Source: Granulicella mallensis MP5ACTX8 (GTDB taxonomy: Bacteria > Acidobacteriota > Terriglobia > Terriglobales > Acidobacteriaceae). From it: a DNA stretch of 64,000 bases. Location of the stretch: the NCBI RefSeq assembly GCF_000178955.2, contig NC_016631.1, forward strand, positions 2,294,001 to 2,358,000, in the 5' to 3' direction. A program made the position numbers and the translations under genes. The notes below the pieces were generated by a model that worked only from the letters and a program-made list of their open reading frames with translations, was not told the origin of the DNA and made no database searches. Below, piece after piece: positions 8,880-17,314 of the stretch (positions within the stretch are counted from its first letter, which is position 1; each line of letters starts with the position of its first letter).

Positions 8880-10271
8880 TTAGCACTGTTCCGCGATGCA
8901 CTGCTCCAGAACATCCATTGCGATAGCCGCCTCTTCGCGGGAGATTGTCAGGGGAGGGGACAGTCGAATACTGGTTTCACCGCAACCCAAAAATAACAGC
9001 CCATGCTCGAACGCACGATCGACGATCGCATCGCGTACCGCACTATGCGGTTGTTTCGACTTCTTGTCTTTGACGATCTCGATGCCAATCATAAGGCCGC
9101 GGCCACGTATGTCGCCGACGATCTCGTATTTCGACAGCCATGTTTCCGCGCGGGCCTTTATCTCTGCACCCACAGCAGCCGCATTGGATATCGCCTCTTC
9201 CTCAAGAACATCCATCGTCGCCAAGGCCGCGGCGATGGCGACTGGGTTGCCACCGAAGGTGGAGGCGTGGCTTCCCGGTTTCCAGTCCATGATTTCGGCC
9301 CTGGTCATGCACACGCTCAAAGGCATTCCACTGGCGATGCCCTTGGCCATGCATACCATGTCCGGCTCAACACCTGTGTGCTGGACCGCCCACCACTTGC
9401 CTGTGCGACCGGCACCGGACTGGACTTCGTCCACGACCAACAGAATTCCATGGCGGTCGCAGATGTTGCGCAGTTCCTGCAGGAAGACGGTAGGCGCTAC
9501 GACGTACCCCCCTTCCCCCTGGATCGGTTCGACGAAGATGGCGGCCACCTCTTCGGGCGGGAGCATTGTCTTGAAGAGTCTGTCTTCGATGTAGCGCGCA
9601 CAGGCGAGTGCGTATTCGTCTTCAGACTGTCCTGTGCCCGCACCGCGATACGCATAGGGATAGGGAACATGCGTTACGCCTGGCACGAGAGGCGCGAATC
9701 TTCGCTTCTGCTGCGGCTTGGAAGCTGTTAATGAGAGTGCACCCATGGTCCTGCCGTGAAATGAACCGAGGAAGCTGATGATGTTTTGCCGGCCGGTGTG
9801 ATAGCGGGCAAGCTTCAGCGCGCACTCTACGGCCTCCGCGCCAGAGTTTCCGTAGTAGAACTTGTGTGGCCCTTTCATCGGAGCTACGGCGCTCAGTCGC
9901 TGCGCCAGGGCGGGCATTCCTTCGTAGTAAAAATCAGTGCCGCTCATATGGATCAATTCGGCGGCCTGCTCCTGGATGGCTTTTACCACCTTCGGATGAC
10001 AATGCCCGGTAGAAGTTACGGCAATGCCGGCTGAGAAGTCCAGGAACTCGTTGCCGTCGACGTCTTCCATGCGGGTCCCACGGCCACGCTTCGCGACCAG
10101 GGGATAGCCACGCGTATAGCTTGGGCTCATGAAGCGCTCATCTGCTTCGATAACGGCTTTGGCTTTGGGGCCGGGTAGCACGGTCTTCAGCTTTGGCCCA
10201 AAGCGCGCCATTTCTTCGTCACACACTGTCTGAAACTGATTTGTCAAACGATCTTCCAATAGGATGCTCAT
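8880..10271 (-). CDS. Class III PLP-dependent omega-aminotransferase, probably for lysine
   Basis: Fold-type I aminotransferase of 463 residues in the 4-aminobutyrate/ornithine/lysine group. The phosphate-binding GNSGAEAVECALKLAR (about 141-156), DEVQSGAGRTGK with the PLP-contacting Asp281, and the Schiff-base Lys310 in MAKGIASG are all intact. Family knowledge gives transfer of a terminal amino group to 2-oxoglutarate. Because it lies downstream of genes for piperideine-6-carboxylate oxidation and 2-oxoadipate breakdown, I infer lysine 6-aminotransferase activity, but GABA or ornithine are possible substrates. It has its own leader of about 300 nt with a terminator and a small ORF, so it may be controlled separately from the genes before it. 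Confidence 0.8.
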   Translation of the reverse strand: MSILLEDRLTNQFQTVCDEEMARFGPKLKTVLPGPKAKAVIEADERFMSPSYTRGYPLVAKRGRGTRMEDVDGNEFLDFSAGIAVTSTGHCHPKVVKAIQEQAAELIHMSGTDFYYEGMPALAQRLSAVAPMKGPHKFYYGNSGAEAVECALKLARYHTGRQNIISFLGSFHGRTMGALSLTASKPQQKRRFAPLVPGVTHVPYPYAYRGAGTGQSEDEYALACARYIEDRLFKTMLPPEEVAAIFVEPIQGEGGYVVAPTVFLQELRNICDRHGILLVVDEVQSGAGRTGKWWAVQHTGVEPDMVCMAKGIASGMPLSVCMTRAEIMDWKPGSHASTFGGNPVAIAAALATMDVLEEEAISNAAAVGAEIKARAETWLSKYEIVGDIRGRGLMIGIEIVKDKKSKQPHSAVRDAIVDRAFEHGLLFLGCGETSIRLSPPLTISREEAAIAMDVLEQCIAEQC

Positions 10272-10329
10272 CCTGTCCTCACAATGCTTTACGTTGCGTT
10301 TGGGTACGCGCCAACCGTTGTCTCCCTGG

Positions 10330-10351
10330 AAAAAGAGGCAACACCGCCTCT
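10330..10351 (-). terminator. Intrinsic terminator in the aminotransferase leader
   Basis: On the minus strand AGAGGC-ggtgtt-GCCTCT is followed immediately by a T run, a canonical rho-independent terminator. An outer pairing TCTCCC/GGGAGA (10321-10326 with 10356-10361) encloses it. It lies 59 bases before the aminotransferase start, so it either ends the upstream operon or works as an attenuator for the aminotransferase. Confidence 0.6.
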
Positions 10352-10411
10352 CGCTGGGAGATCAGCAAGCTGAGACTCGAAGTACAAATTGGATTTGGGA
10401 GGGGGTACGAG

Positions 10412-10507
10412 CTAGTCGCCGAAGAGATTGGGGCGACTCATCGTGGGGAGAAGGCAGAAGAGAATGCTCTCATTGAAGCGTGTCTCGATGTGGCGGTAGC
10501 TTCTCAT
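10412..10507 (-). CDS. Candidate 31-residue leader peptide upstream of the aminotransferase
   Basis: A short frame in the 346-base gap between the aldehyde dehydrogenase and the aminotransferase. It starts at an ATG preceded by AAAGGAAG at ideal spacing and ends in TAG at 10412-10414. The product begins MRSYRHIETRFNES and ends MSRPNLFGD, with no similarity I recognise. Its place between a possible promoter (10580-10585) and an intrinsic terminator (10330-10351) is what a translated leader that senses ribosome movement would look like. There are no runs of lysine or other single-residue codons, so the signal is not obvious. It may be an accidental frame. Confidence 0.35.
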   Translation of the reverse strand: MRSYRHIETRFNESILFCLLPTMSRPNLFGD

Positions 10508-10579
10508 CTGAGATGTCTTCCTTTGTGTTCTCTTTATGCGTTTCGTGCTAGTGCTGGCAGGGCCTGCAAAAGTGAACGA

Positions 10580-10585
10580 ATTATA
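10580..10585 (-). promoter_or_regulatory. Possible -10 element for the aminotransferase leader
   Basis: A perfect TATAAT on the minus strand about 30 bases after the aldehyde dehydrogenase stop codon. No good -35 hexamer is found 16-18 bases upstream, so the call rests on the -10 match and the separate leader architecture. Confidence 0.35.
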
Positions 10586-10617
10586 CCTCCCGTCCAGGTG
10601 AAGTAGCCACACTTTTA

Positions 10618-12150
10618 TCAACCGATATCGAAGCTGACACCCTGCGCCAGAGGAAGTTCGGTTCCGTAGTTGATGGTGTTGGTGGCGCGACGCATGTACT
10701 GCTTCCACGCGTCAGAGCCGGATTCGCGGCCACCCCCTGTTTCCTTCTCTCCACCAAATGCGCCGCCGATCTCCGCGCCTGAAGTGCCGATGTTTACATT
10801 CGCGATGCCGCAATCGGAACCGGTTGCAGAGAGGAAGCGCTCTGCCTCGCGCACGTTCAGGGTAAAGATCGAGGAAGACAATCCTTGCGGAACGCTGTTG
10901 TGCACCGCGATGGCGTCTTCCAGTTCCCGATACTTGAGCACGTAGAGGATGGGAGCGAAGGTCTCGTGCCGCACGATGTCTGTCTGCGTGGCGATCTCAA
11001 CCAATGCCGGCCGTACAAAGAAAGCCTGGGGAATTTCGGCGAAGGAGATGCGCTCACCGCCGGTGATCTCTGCTCCGTCGCGTCGCGCCTGCTCCAGCGC
11101 CTTCTGCATGGCGTTGAAAGCCCGCTCATCGATCAGCGGGCCGACGAGAGTGCCAGCATCGCGAGGATCTCCCACAACGACCGAGGCATAGATCTTTTTA
11201 AGTTGCGGTACGAGCGTATCGTAGACCGATTCATGCACAAGGAGGCGGCGCAGGCTCGTACAGCGTTGCCCAGCCGTTCCCATGGCGGAGAACGCGATGG
11301 CTCGAACGGTCAGATGCAGGTCGGCCGTCGGCGTGACGATGGCAGCATTGTTGCCACCGAGTTCAAGAATCGCGCGCGCAAACCGCGCGGCTAAACGTGG
11401 AGCAACGGCGCGTCCCATGGCGGTTGATCCGGTCGCCGAGACAAGAGGGACGAGCGGGGAAGTGACGAGCTGCTCGCCGACGCTGACATCTCCAAGAAGA
11501 AGTGCAGCGAGTCCCTCGGGAACACCGCCGAATTTTGCTGCTGCGCGTTGAAAGATTGCTTGTGTTGCGAGTGCGGTGAGCGGGGTTTTCTCCGAAGGCT
11601 TCCAAATCACGGCGTTGCCGCAGACCAGCGCCAGCGCGGCGTTCCAGGACCATACGGCGACAGGGAAGTTGAATGCGGAGATAACACCGATGGCGCCGAG
11701 GGGATGCCATGTCTCCATCATGCGATGCGAGGGACGCTCCGAGGGCAGCGTGAGACCTCCAACTTGTCGTGAGAGGCCTGCCGCGAAACCACAAATGTCG
11801 ATCATCTCCTGCACTTCGCCTAAGCCTTCGGAGAGAATCTTTCCTGCTTCGATCGTCACCAGTCGCCCCAACTGGGGGAGGGCGGCGCGCAACTCATCCC
11901 CGAGGAGGCGAATCAGTTCGCCGCGCTTCGGCGCGGGCACGGTTCTCCATTCGAGATAGGCCTTATGTGCCTGAGCGATCGCTTCTGCGGTGGCCGAAGC
12001 CGTCGTTCTCGGCGCCTGTGCAATCTCCTCGCCCGTTATGGGCGTATGCACGATCAGATCGCCGCCCGAATAGGCTTGGGGCGGTACACCGAGTTGGGTC
12101 AGCAGTGCGCGGACTTCGTCTTTGATGGGCGTGGTTGCACTTGTCGTCAT
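10618..12150 (-). CDS. amaB: L-piperidine-6-carboxylate / 2-aminoadipate semialdehyde dehydrogenase (ALDH7)
   Basis: NAD-dependent aldehyde dehydrogenase of 510 residues in the ALDH7/antiquitin branch. It oxidises 2-aminoadipate 6-semialdehyde (in equilibrium with piperideine-6-carboxylate) to L-2-aminoadipate. Catalytic Cys297 sits in GTAGQRCTSLRRLL and Glu263 in ILELGGNNAAIV. The C-terminal block TSGAEIGGAFGGEKETGGGR followed by ESGSDAWKQYMRR is diagnostic of this branch. Its start overlaps the stop of the upstream FAD oxidoreductase gene by four bases (ATGA), so they are translationally coupled. With HglS and the D-2-hydroxyglutarate dehydrogenase in the same operon, a role in lysine degradation is the best reading. 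Confidence 0.88.
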   Translation of the reverse strand: MTTSATTPIKDEVRALLTQLGVPPQAYSGGDLIVHTPITGEEIAQAPRTTASATAEAIAQAHKAYLEWRTVPAPKRGELIRLLGDELRAALPQLGRLVTIEAGKILSEGLGEVQEMIDICGFAAGLSRQVGGLTLPSERPSHRMMETWHPLGAIGVISAFNFPVAVWSWNAALALVCGNAVIWKPSEKTPLTALATQAIFQRAAAKFGGVPEGLAALLLGDVSVGEQLVTSPLVPLVSATGSTAMGRAVAPRLAARFARAILELGGNNAAIVTPTADLHLTVRAIAFSAMGTAGQRCTSLRRLLVHESVYDTLVPQLKKIYASVVVGDPRDAGTLVGPLIDERAFNAMQKALEQARRDGAEITGGERISFAEIPQAFFVRPALVEIATQTDIVRHETFAPILYVLKYRELEDAIAVHNSVPQGLSSSIFTLNVREAERFLSATGSDCGIANVNIGTSGAEIGGAFGGEKETGGGRESGSDAWKQYMRRATNTINYGTELPLAQGVSFDIG

Positions 12151-15089
12151 GGGAGATTGCCGCTTTCTACGTGATCGTTTCCAGAGGTGTTGGAAGTCTG
12201 TGCGAGAACTTCGGCAAGGTGCAGGGGCCTGGCACCCGTATTCTGCATCACTTGTTCGCAGCAGCTAAAGCCATCGCTCACGATTCTAGTTTCTTGAGAT
12301 GCGTTTCGAACAGCGGGCAGCAGGACACGCTCTGCAAGCTTTTGCGAGATGTCGAACTTGTCTTTCTCAAAGCCGAAGGGACCAGCCATACCGCAACAAC
12401 CGGAGTCCAGGAGTGTTACCTGCGAGCCGGTGGCGCGAAGGAGGGTCATTTCATCGTTCATTCCCATGGTGGCACGGTGATGGCAGTGCCCATGCACAAC
12501 AATCTTGCCGGTCAAAGAAGGTGGACGATACTCCGGAGCATATTTGACCAGAAATTCGCTCAATAGAAACGTTTGCTCGCGGAGTTTGAGAGCGCGGTCG
12601 TCATGCGGCAGCAAATTGGTGAGCTCGTCGCGGAAGACCGTCGCGCAACTTGGTTCGAGAACGACGATGGGAGTACCCTTTGCCAGTTGCGGTGACAGCG
12701 CATCGAGAACCTTGAGCAGATATTTCTTTGCCGTATCCAGCATTCCGAAGTCGTAAAGAGGCCGGCCGCAACAGAGATGTTGCGACGGAAGAACGACTTT
12801 GAAGCCCGCTTCGGTCAGTACTTGATGTGCCGCTCGCATGGTGGGTGGATGGAAGTAATTATTAAAGGTATCGGCCCAGAGAAATACCTCAGTGCCAGCG
12901 CCGCTCTTTGACTGCTTCTCACGGGTGAATGGTTTGGAGAAGCGCGGGAAACTTCGCTTGTGGTGGATGTGGAGCAGGGACTGCATGGTTCTACCGATGA
13001 CCGGAGCGTTGTTGATCGCGTTCACTATGCCGGGAGCGAAGCTGGCGAGGCGCGCCCAAACATCGATCCTTCCGAAGGCATAGTGCGAAAGAGGCCGCAG
13101 GCGTCCTTCATAATGATGCGAAAGGAACTCGGACTTATACGTTGCCATATCGACGCTGACCGGGCACTCGCTCTTGCAGGCCTTGCAGGAAAGGCAAAGA
13201 TCCAACGACTCTTTGACCTGCTTGTTCTTCCATCCCCCTTCGAGAACTTCGCCCTGCATCAGTTCCCACAGAAGATGTGCGCGGCCTCGCGTGGAGTGCA
13301 TTTCCTCGCCCGTGGCCATAAAGCTGGGACACATCGATCCAGCGTCTGTCTTTCGGCAAGCGCCGACACCGACGCAGCGAAGATTGGCTGAGGCGAAGGA
13401 GCCGTTATCTTCAAGCAGGGCGAAGTGCGTTTTGGGTTTCAGCGGTTTGTAGTCCGCGCCCAGACGGAGGTCTTCATGAGGCTCGTGTGCGTCAATGAGC
13501 TTGCCCGGATTCATCTTGTTGGTGGGATCCCAGAGGCGTTTGAAGGCGCGGAATGCTTCCATCAATTCAGGGCCGAACATCTTCGGCAGAAGAGCACCGC
13601 GTGCCTGTCCGTCGCCGTGCTCACCCGAGAGCGACCCTCCATGGGCGAGCGTGATCTCCGTCGCGCGATCCAGAAAATGGCGGAAAGACAGAATGCCGGC
13701 TTCGGTTTCGAGGTCGAAGTTGTGGCGCATGTGCACACAACCTTCGCCGAAATGACCGTACATCGGGCTGGTGTAGCGGAACTCCTGCATCAGCGCATAG
13801 ATGGAACGCAGGTAGGAGCCAAGCTGCTTCGGGTCGACAGCAGAGTCGTCCCAACCCTCCCATCCTGTTCCTTTGCCCGGAACGAATACGGTGGCAGCAA
13901 GACCAGACTCGCGAATGTGCCAGATGCGTGAAGCCTCGGCCGAGGTATAAATGCGAACCGAAGGAGGCTGCGGGAGCACCGCGACAGCGGCGGCGAGTTC
14001 TTGAGCTTTCCTATTCGCTTCTGCCTGGGTTGCGCCTCCGAATTCAACGATCAGAAAGCCCTCACCGGAAGGAAGAAGCGCCAGGTCGTCCGCCGACTTC
14101 TGCTTACGGCGCATGGCATCGAGCAAGAGTCCATCCATGCCCTCGAGTCCAATGGGATGGTGTTCCAGCAGTGTGGGTACATTGTCGGCGGCAATGAAGA
14201 TATCTTCGAAACCGATGCCCATCAGCGTGCGGAACTGCGGGCTATGTACCAGCTGCAGCGTCGCACCGAGGATGATGGCGCATGTTCCTTCGCTGCCCAC
14301 AAGCGCGCGAGCAACGTTGAAGTTACTCTCCGGTAGTAGTTCGTCGAGGTTATAGCCAGAGACGCGGCGAGCAATCTTAGGGAAGCGAGCGCGAACCTGT
14401 TCGGCGTAACTGGTGGCGAGTTGTTTTAGCGTCGTGTAAATCTCGCCCGTGCGCCCGCCCGCAGCGATCTGCTGCTCGAGCTCCGCTGCACTGGTCGGGC
14501 CAACCGTCATACGTGTGCCGTCATAGAGCAAGAGATCGAGCGACAGAATGTTATCGACCGTTTTGCCGCCCATCAGTGCGTGTACGCCGCAGGAGTTGTT
14601 GCCGATCATGCCGCCGATCGTGCATCGGCTGTGGGTAGCGGGGTCAGGAGCGAAGGTCAGATGAAACTGTTCGGCCGCCTCGCGAACGCGGTCCAGGATG
14701 GCGCCCGGCTGAACATGGACGGTGCGTGCCACCGGGTCCACGGCAGAAATGCGGTTCATATACTTCGAGAAATCAAGCACGACGGCGAAGTTGCAGCCCT
14801 GACCTGCAAGACTTGTCCCAGCCCCGCGGGACAGTATCGGCGCATCGAAAGCTCGACATACAGCGACAGCCGCGACGACGTCTTCTTCATCAAGCGGGAG
14901 GACCAGGCCGATGGGAACCTGGCGGTAGTTCGACGCATCGGTCGCGTACAAAGCCTTCGACGCGGGGTCAAAACGTACTTCGCCGCGTACTTTTTTCCTA
15001 AGCTCCTTTTCAAGCTCGTCCGCGCCTGGAAACTGATCGCGGGCGCGGGCATGAGAGCTTGGCAAGAGAACGAGGGACGAGTTGGACAT
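12147..15089 (-). CDS. ydiJ: YdiJ-type FAD/Fe-S D-2-hydroxyglutarate dehydrogenase
   Basis: Large flavoprotein of 980 residues. The N-terminal half is an FAD_binding_4/FAD-linked oxidase (about 40-560) with PILSRGAGTSLAGQGCNFAV and GGMIGNNSCG. The C-terminal half has a ferredoxin-like cluster CLSCKACKSECP and two CCG-type motifs (HLCCGRPLYDFG and SGCCGMAGPFGFE), as in glycolate/lactate-type oxidoreductases. The full-length FAD plus Fe-S fusion near 1,000 residues is the YdiJ form that oxidises D-2-hydroxyglutarate to 2-oxoglutarate and passes electrons to the membrane chain. It lies 38 bp after hglS, which makes D-2-hydroxyglutarate in the lysine route. D-lactate or glycolate would be alternatives in another context. 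Confidence 0.85.
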   Translation of the reverse strand: MSNSSLVLLPSSHARARDQFPGADELEKELRKKVRGEVRFDPASKALYATDASNYRQVPIGLVLPLDEEDVVAAVAVCRAFDAPILSRGAGTSLAGQGCNFAVVLDFSKYMNRISAVDPVARTVHVQPGAILDRVREAAEQFHLTFAPDPATHSRCTIGGMIGNNSCGVHALMGGKTVDNILSLDLLLYDGTRMTVGPTSAAELEQQIAAGGRTGEIYTTLKQLATSYAEQVRARFPKIARRVSGYNLDELLPESNFNVARALVGSEGTCAIILGATLQLVHSPQFRTLMGIGFEDIFIAADNVPTLLEHHPIGLEGMDGLLLDAMRRKQKSADDLALLPSGEGFLIVEFGGATQAEANRKAQELAAAVAVLPQPPSVRIYTSAEASRIWHIRESGLAATVFVPGKGTGWEGWDDSAVDPKQLGSYLRSIYALMQEFRYTSPMYGHFGEGCVHMRHNFDLETEAGILSFRHFLDRATEITLAHGGSLSGEHGDGQARGALLPKMFGPELMEAFRAFKRLWDPTNKMNPGKLIDAHEPHEDLRLGADYKPLKPKTHFALLEDNGSFASANLRCVGVGACRKTDAGSMCPSFMATGEEMHSTRGRAHLLWELMQGEVLEGGWKNKQVKESLDLCLSCKACKSECPVSVDMATYKSEFLSHHYEGRLRPLSHYAFGRIDVWARLASFAPGIVNAINNAPVIGRTMQSLLHIHHKRSFPRFSKPFTREKQSKSGAGTEVFLWADTFNNYFHPPTMRAAHQVLTEAGFKVVLPSQHLCCGRPLYDFGMLDTAKKYLLKVLDALSPQLAKGTPIVVLEPSCATVFRDELTNLLPHDDRALKLREQTFLLSEFLVKYAPEYRPPSLTGKIVVHGHCHHRATMGMNDEMTLLRATGSQVTLLDSGCCGMAGPFGFEKDKFDISQKLAERVLLPAVRNASQETRIVSDGFSCCEQVMQNTGARPLHLAEVLAQTSNTSGNDHVESGNLP

Positions 15090-15127
15090 TACAAAACGTT
15101 CTCCGGGTTATAGATGAGAGATGCGGC

Positions 15128-16165
15128 CTAGGTCTTGGTATTAGCGGTCATCTTGAAGATGGCTTGCGCATTGGAGCTGTCAAAGCCAAGATCCAGGACT
15201 TTCTTGCCGTCGACCTCATCTGGTAAAGATAACCGAGTAATGAACTCCAGGAATGACCCTGGGACTTCTTTCTCGACAACGCTTCCATCTTCCGCAAGGA
15301 ACGGTCTCGAGACCTGAGCGGCGTGGAACGCGGTCTGGCGCACTCTGCCCGATTGCGACTTCTCGACGGTAGCCTTCATGGGCTGTCCGAGCGCCTTCTG
15401 CTCCTCGGCGAGCGCATCTACATCCTCCACGCGATCTGTAACGTGGTTGAAGACATTGCCTTCTGTCGATATCCATGCGGCTTCAGCGGACTCGTTCAAA
15501 AGAACGGTGTAGTCCGCAAGAGAAATGTTGCCATGCTGCCGGCCGAAACAGGAAACCAGTACGGGAAGAAGCGCGGCCGCCTGGTCTACGCTGAGCGAAT
15601 GCGACGACTCCAACTCATCGAGCAGCGCCTTGGCTTCGTGAGTCAACGGATCGACCGAGCTCGAGACGATTCGGCCGAGCGCTTCCTGAAACTCAGGTGA
15701 GAATCGCTCCGGGTGAAGTTCACTGATGAAGAACTGAGCGATTGCTTCCGGATACTCCACCTGCGCGTAGGAGCGGCCTGTCATTTTAAGACGCTCAAGC
15801 GGATAAAGCCCCTTGAGGGAGTAGCCCAAAGGCTGGAGGATTCGCGTAATGGAGGCTTGTCCTGCGGGAAGCGCTCCCATGCCTTCCATCGCGATCGTGC
15901 GCACCGCTCCGTGATCGTGCATCACGGTCCGGTTGTGAGCGAGGCAGTGCTGCACATATTTCCTGGCCGCGGGAACCCGCTCAATAAGGTCTGCAAACAG
16001 CAGCATATTCAGAGCTTGTGCAATCACGGCACGGGAGACCTTTGTGCCTGACTCTTTGCCCAGTTCTTCGTCGACGACGAGAACATTGGAAAGCTGCTTT
16101 GCTTTTTCCGGCCCGATAAGTACATCGAGCAATTCTTGCAGGGTGCTGTCAGTCTTGAGTTGCAT
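15128..16165 (-). CDS. hglS: 2-oxoadipate dioxygenase/decarboxylase (HglS, former DUF1338)
   Basis: Non-haem iron enzyme of 345 residues that converts 2-oxoadipate to D-2-hydroxyglutarate with loss of CO2. Family blocks are VMHDHGAVRT (His83/His85), GMGALPAGQASITRILQPLG, NVFNHVTDRVEDV (His241), KSGRVRQTAF represented by SQSGRVRQTAFHAA, and VPGSFLEFITR (Glu307). His85, His241 and Glu307 are placed as expected for the iron ligands. It is the first gene of an operon with ydiJ and amaB, the same trio used in Pseudomonas D-lysine catabolism. The gene starts opposite a LysR-type regulator that shares the intergenic control region. Identification is firm; substrate assignment follows the family and context. 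Confidence 0.88.
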   Translation of the reverse strand: MQLKTDSTLQELLDVLIGPEKAKQLSNVLVVDEELGKESGTKVSRAVIAQALNMLLFADLIERVPAARKYVQHCLAHNRTVMHDHGAVRTIAMEGMGALPAGQASITRILQPLGYSLKGLYPLERLKMTGRSYAQVEYPEAIAQFFISELHPERFSPEFQEALGRIVSSSVDPLTHEAKALLDELESSHSLSVDQAAALLPVLVSCFGRQHGNISLADYTVLLNESAEAAWISTEGNVFNHVTDRVEDVDALAEEQKALGQPMKATVEKSQSGRVRQTAFHAAQVSRPFLAEDGSVVEKEVPGSFLEFITRLSLPDEVDGKKVLDLGFDSSNAQAIFKMTANTKT

Positions 16166-16293
16166 GAGTGTTCTTCCTCTCAGGAAATCTCTGGTGTCCT
16201 CATCGGCAAGGATGTTTCATCCGGCGGTGACAAGGATACGCATTGCCGTGCTTAATAGTCATCCCCCGCTCGGGGGAAAGTAAAATGCTATAG

Positions 16294-16311
16294 TTTCAAC
16301 ACATTATGAAA
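16294..16311. promoter_or_regulatory. LysR-type box between hglS and the LysR gene
   Basis: The imperfect dyad TTTCAacacattaTGAAA lies 31 bases before the LysR-gene start and 129 bases before hglS. It has the interrupted dyad with T and A about eleven bases apart that is typical of LysR-family sites. A separate GC hairpin CCCCCGctCGGGGG lies just to its left. Confidence 0.45.
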
Positions 16312-16341
16312 TTTAGGAATCAATAGCGAGGAGCTGCTGCG

Positions 16342-17274
16342 GTGACCCTGCTTCCATCACTCACCTGTCTTGAATCATTCGAGTGTGTCGCAAGGCATGG
16401 GAGCATCTCTCGCGCCGCCGCCGAACTGAATGTGACGCAGAGCGCGGTAAGCCGTCAAATTCTTCAATTGGAAGAGTTGCTGGATGTCGCCCTCTTTGAG
16501 CGAGTGCGGCAGCGTGTTGTGATCACGGACGCGGGGAAGATCTACCTCAAAGACGTCAATCGGATCATGATTGACCTCAAGGACTCAACCAGCAAGATCA
16601 TGGCATGCGGTGGGAGTCCGAGCATTCTCAACCTCGCGGTGCTGCCAACCTTTGCCACGCAATGGCTGGTGCCGAGACTCTCTATCTTTCTGCGGAAAAA
16701 TCCCGACGTCACCGTGAATTTCGCGACGCGCACGACACAGTTCGACTTCGAAACCGAGCCGTTCGATGCCGCAATTCACTATGGAATCGCGAGTTGGCCG
16801 GGTGCTGTGACGCACCATCTTATGGATGAAGACACGGTTGCTGTCTGCAGTCCGAAGTTCCAGGCGGCGAGCCGAATCAAGAAGCCGGCAGACCTGGTTG
16901 GCACAACATTGCTGCATCAATCCACACGCGCTTCCGCCTGGGCCGAGTGGTTTTCCGTGTTGGGAGTCGACAACTCTCACCCCTTACGGGGTCCTCGTTT
17001 CGAGCAGTTTTCCATGATAGCGCAGGCCGCCGCCTGTGGATTGGGCGTGGCGCTTTTACCGAAGCTCCTCATCGAAGACGAACTCGCCTCCGGGAAGCTG
17101 TCCCTGTTGTTCTCTCATTCGGTGAGGAGTGCAAATGCTTATTATGTTGCAGTGCCGGAGAGCAAAATCTCGTCACCCTTCGTAACCGCATTCACGCACT
17201 GGATCGTCCAGGAGTCAAAAAGCGCAGCACCTTCGGTAATTCGAAAATCTCATAACTCATCCAAAAAATATTGA
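16342..17274 (+). CDS. LysR-family regulator (GcvA-like)
   Basis: Transcriptional regulator of 310 residues. The N-terminal winged helix-turn-helix reads FECVARHGSISRAAAELNVT then QSAVSRQILQLEELLDVALF, and the remainder is a periplasmic-binding-like effector domain with the GcvA-group stretch VALLPKLLIEDELASGKL. The start is a GTG preceded by GAGGAG, which fixes it. It is divergent from hglS with 176 bp between them, the normal arrangement for a LysR activator of the neighbouring operon. It most likely responds to lysine or an intermediate such as 2-aminoadipate. The ligand is inference only. Confidence 0.88.
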   Translation: MTLLPSLTCLESFECVARHGSISRAAAELNVTQSAVSRQILQLEELLDVALFERVRQRVVITDAGKIYLKDVNRIMIDLKDSTSKIMACGGSPSILNLAVLPTFATQWLVPRLSIFLRKNPDVTVNFATRTTQFDFETEPFDAAIHYGIASWPGAVTHHLMDEDTVAVCSPKFQAASRIKKPADLVGTTLLHQSTRASAWAEWFSVLGVDNSHPLRGPRFEQFSMIAQAAACGLGVALLPKLLIEDELASGKLSLLFSHSVRSANAYYVAVPESKISSPFVTAFTHWIVQESKSAAPSVIRKSHNSSKKY

Positions 17275-17295
17275 TACTGAACGTTATCGTTTCTG

Positions 17296-17314
17296 CGTCC
17301 TATCGCATAGGACG
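17296..17314. terminator. Hairpin between the convergent LysR and argR genes
   Basis: Perfect dyad CGTCCTAT-cgc-ATAGGACG in the short space between the LysR-gene stop (17274) and the argR stop (17300-17302). It would form on either transcript and is placed as a bidirectional terminator, but no T run follows on either strand. Confidence 0.4.

Noticed and set aside
8880..10271. Assignment as acetylornithine aminotransferase ArgD
   Set aside because: The sequence belongs to the same superfamily, but the context is lysine degradation, with no arginine-biosynthesis genes adjacent. The call was left at class III omega-aminotransferase.
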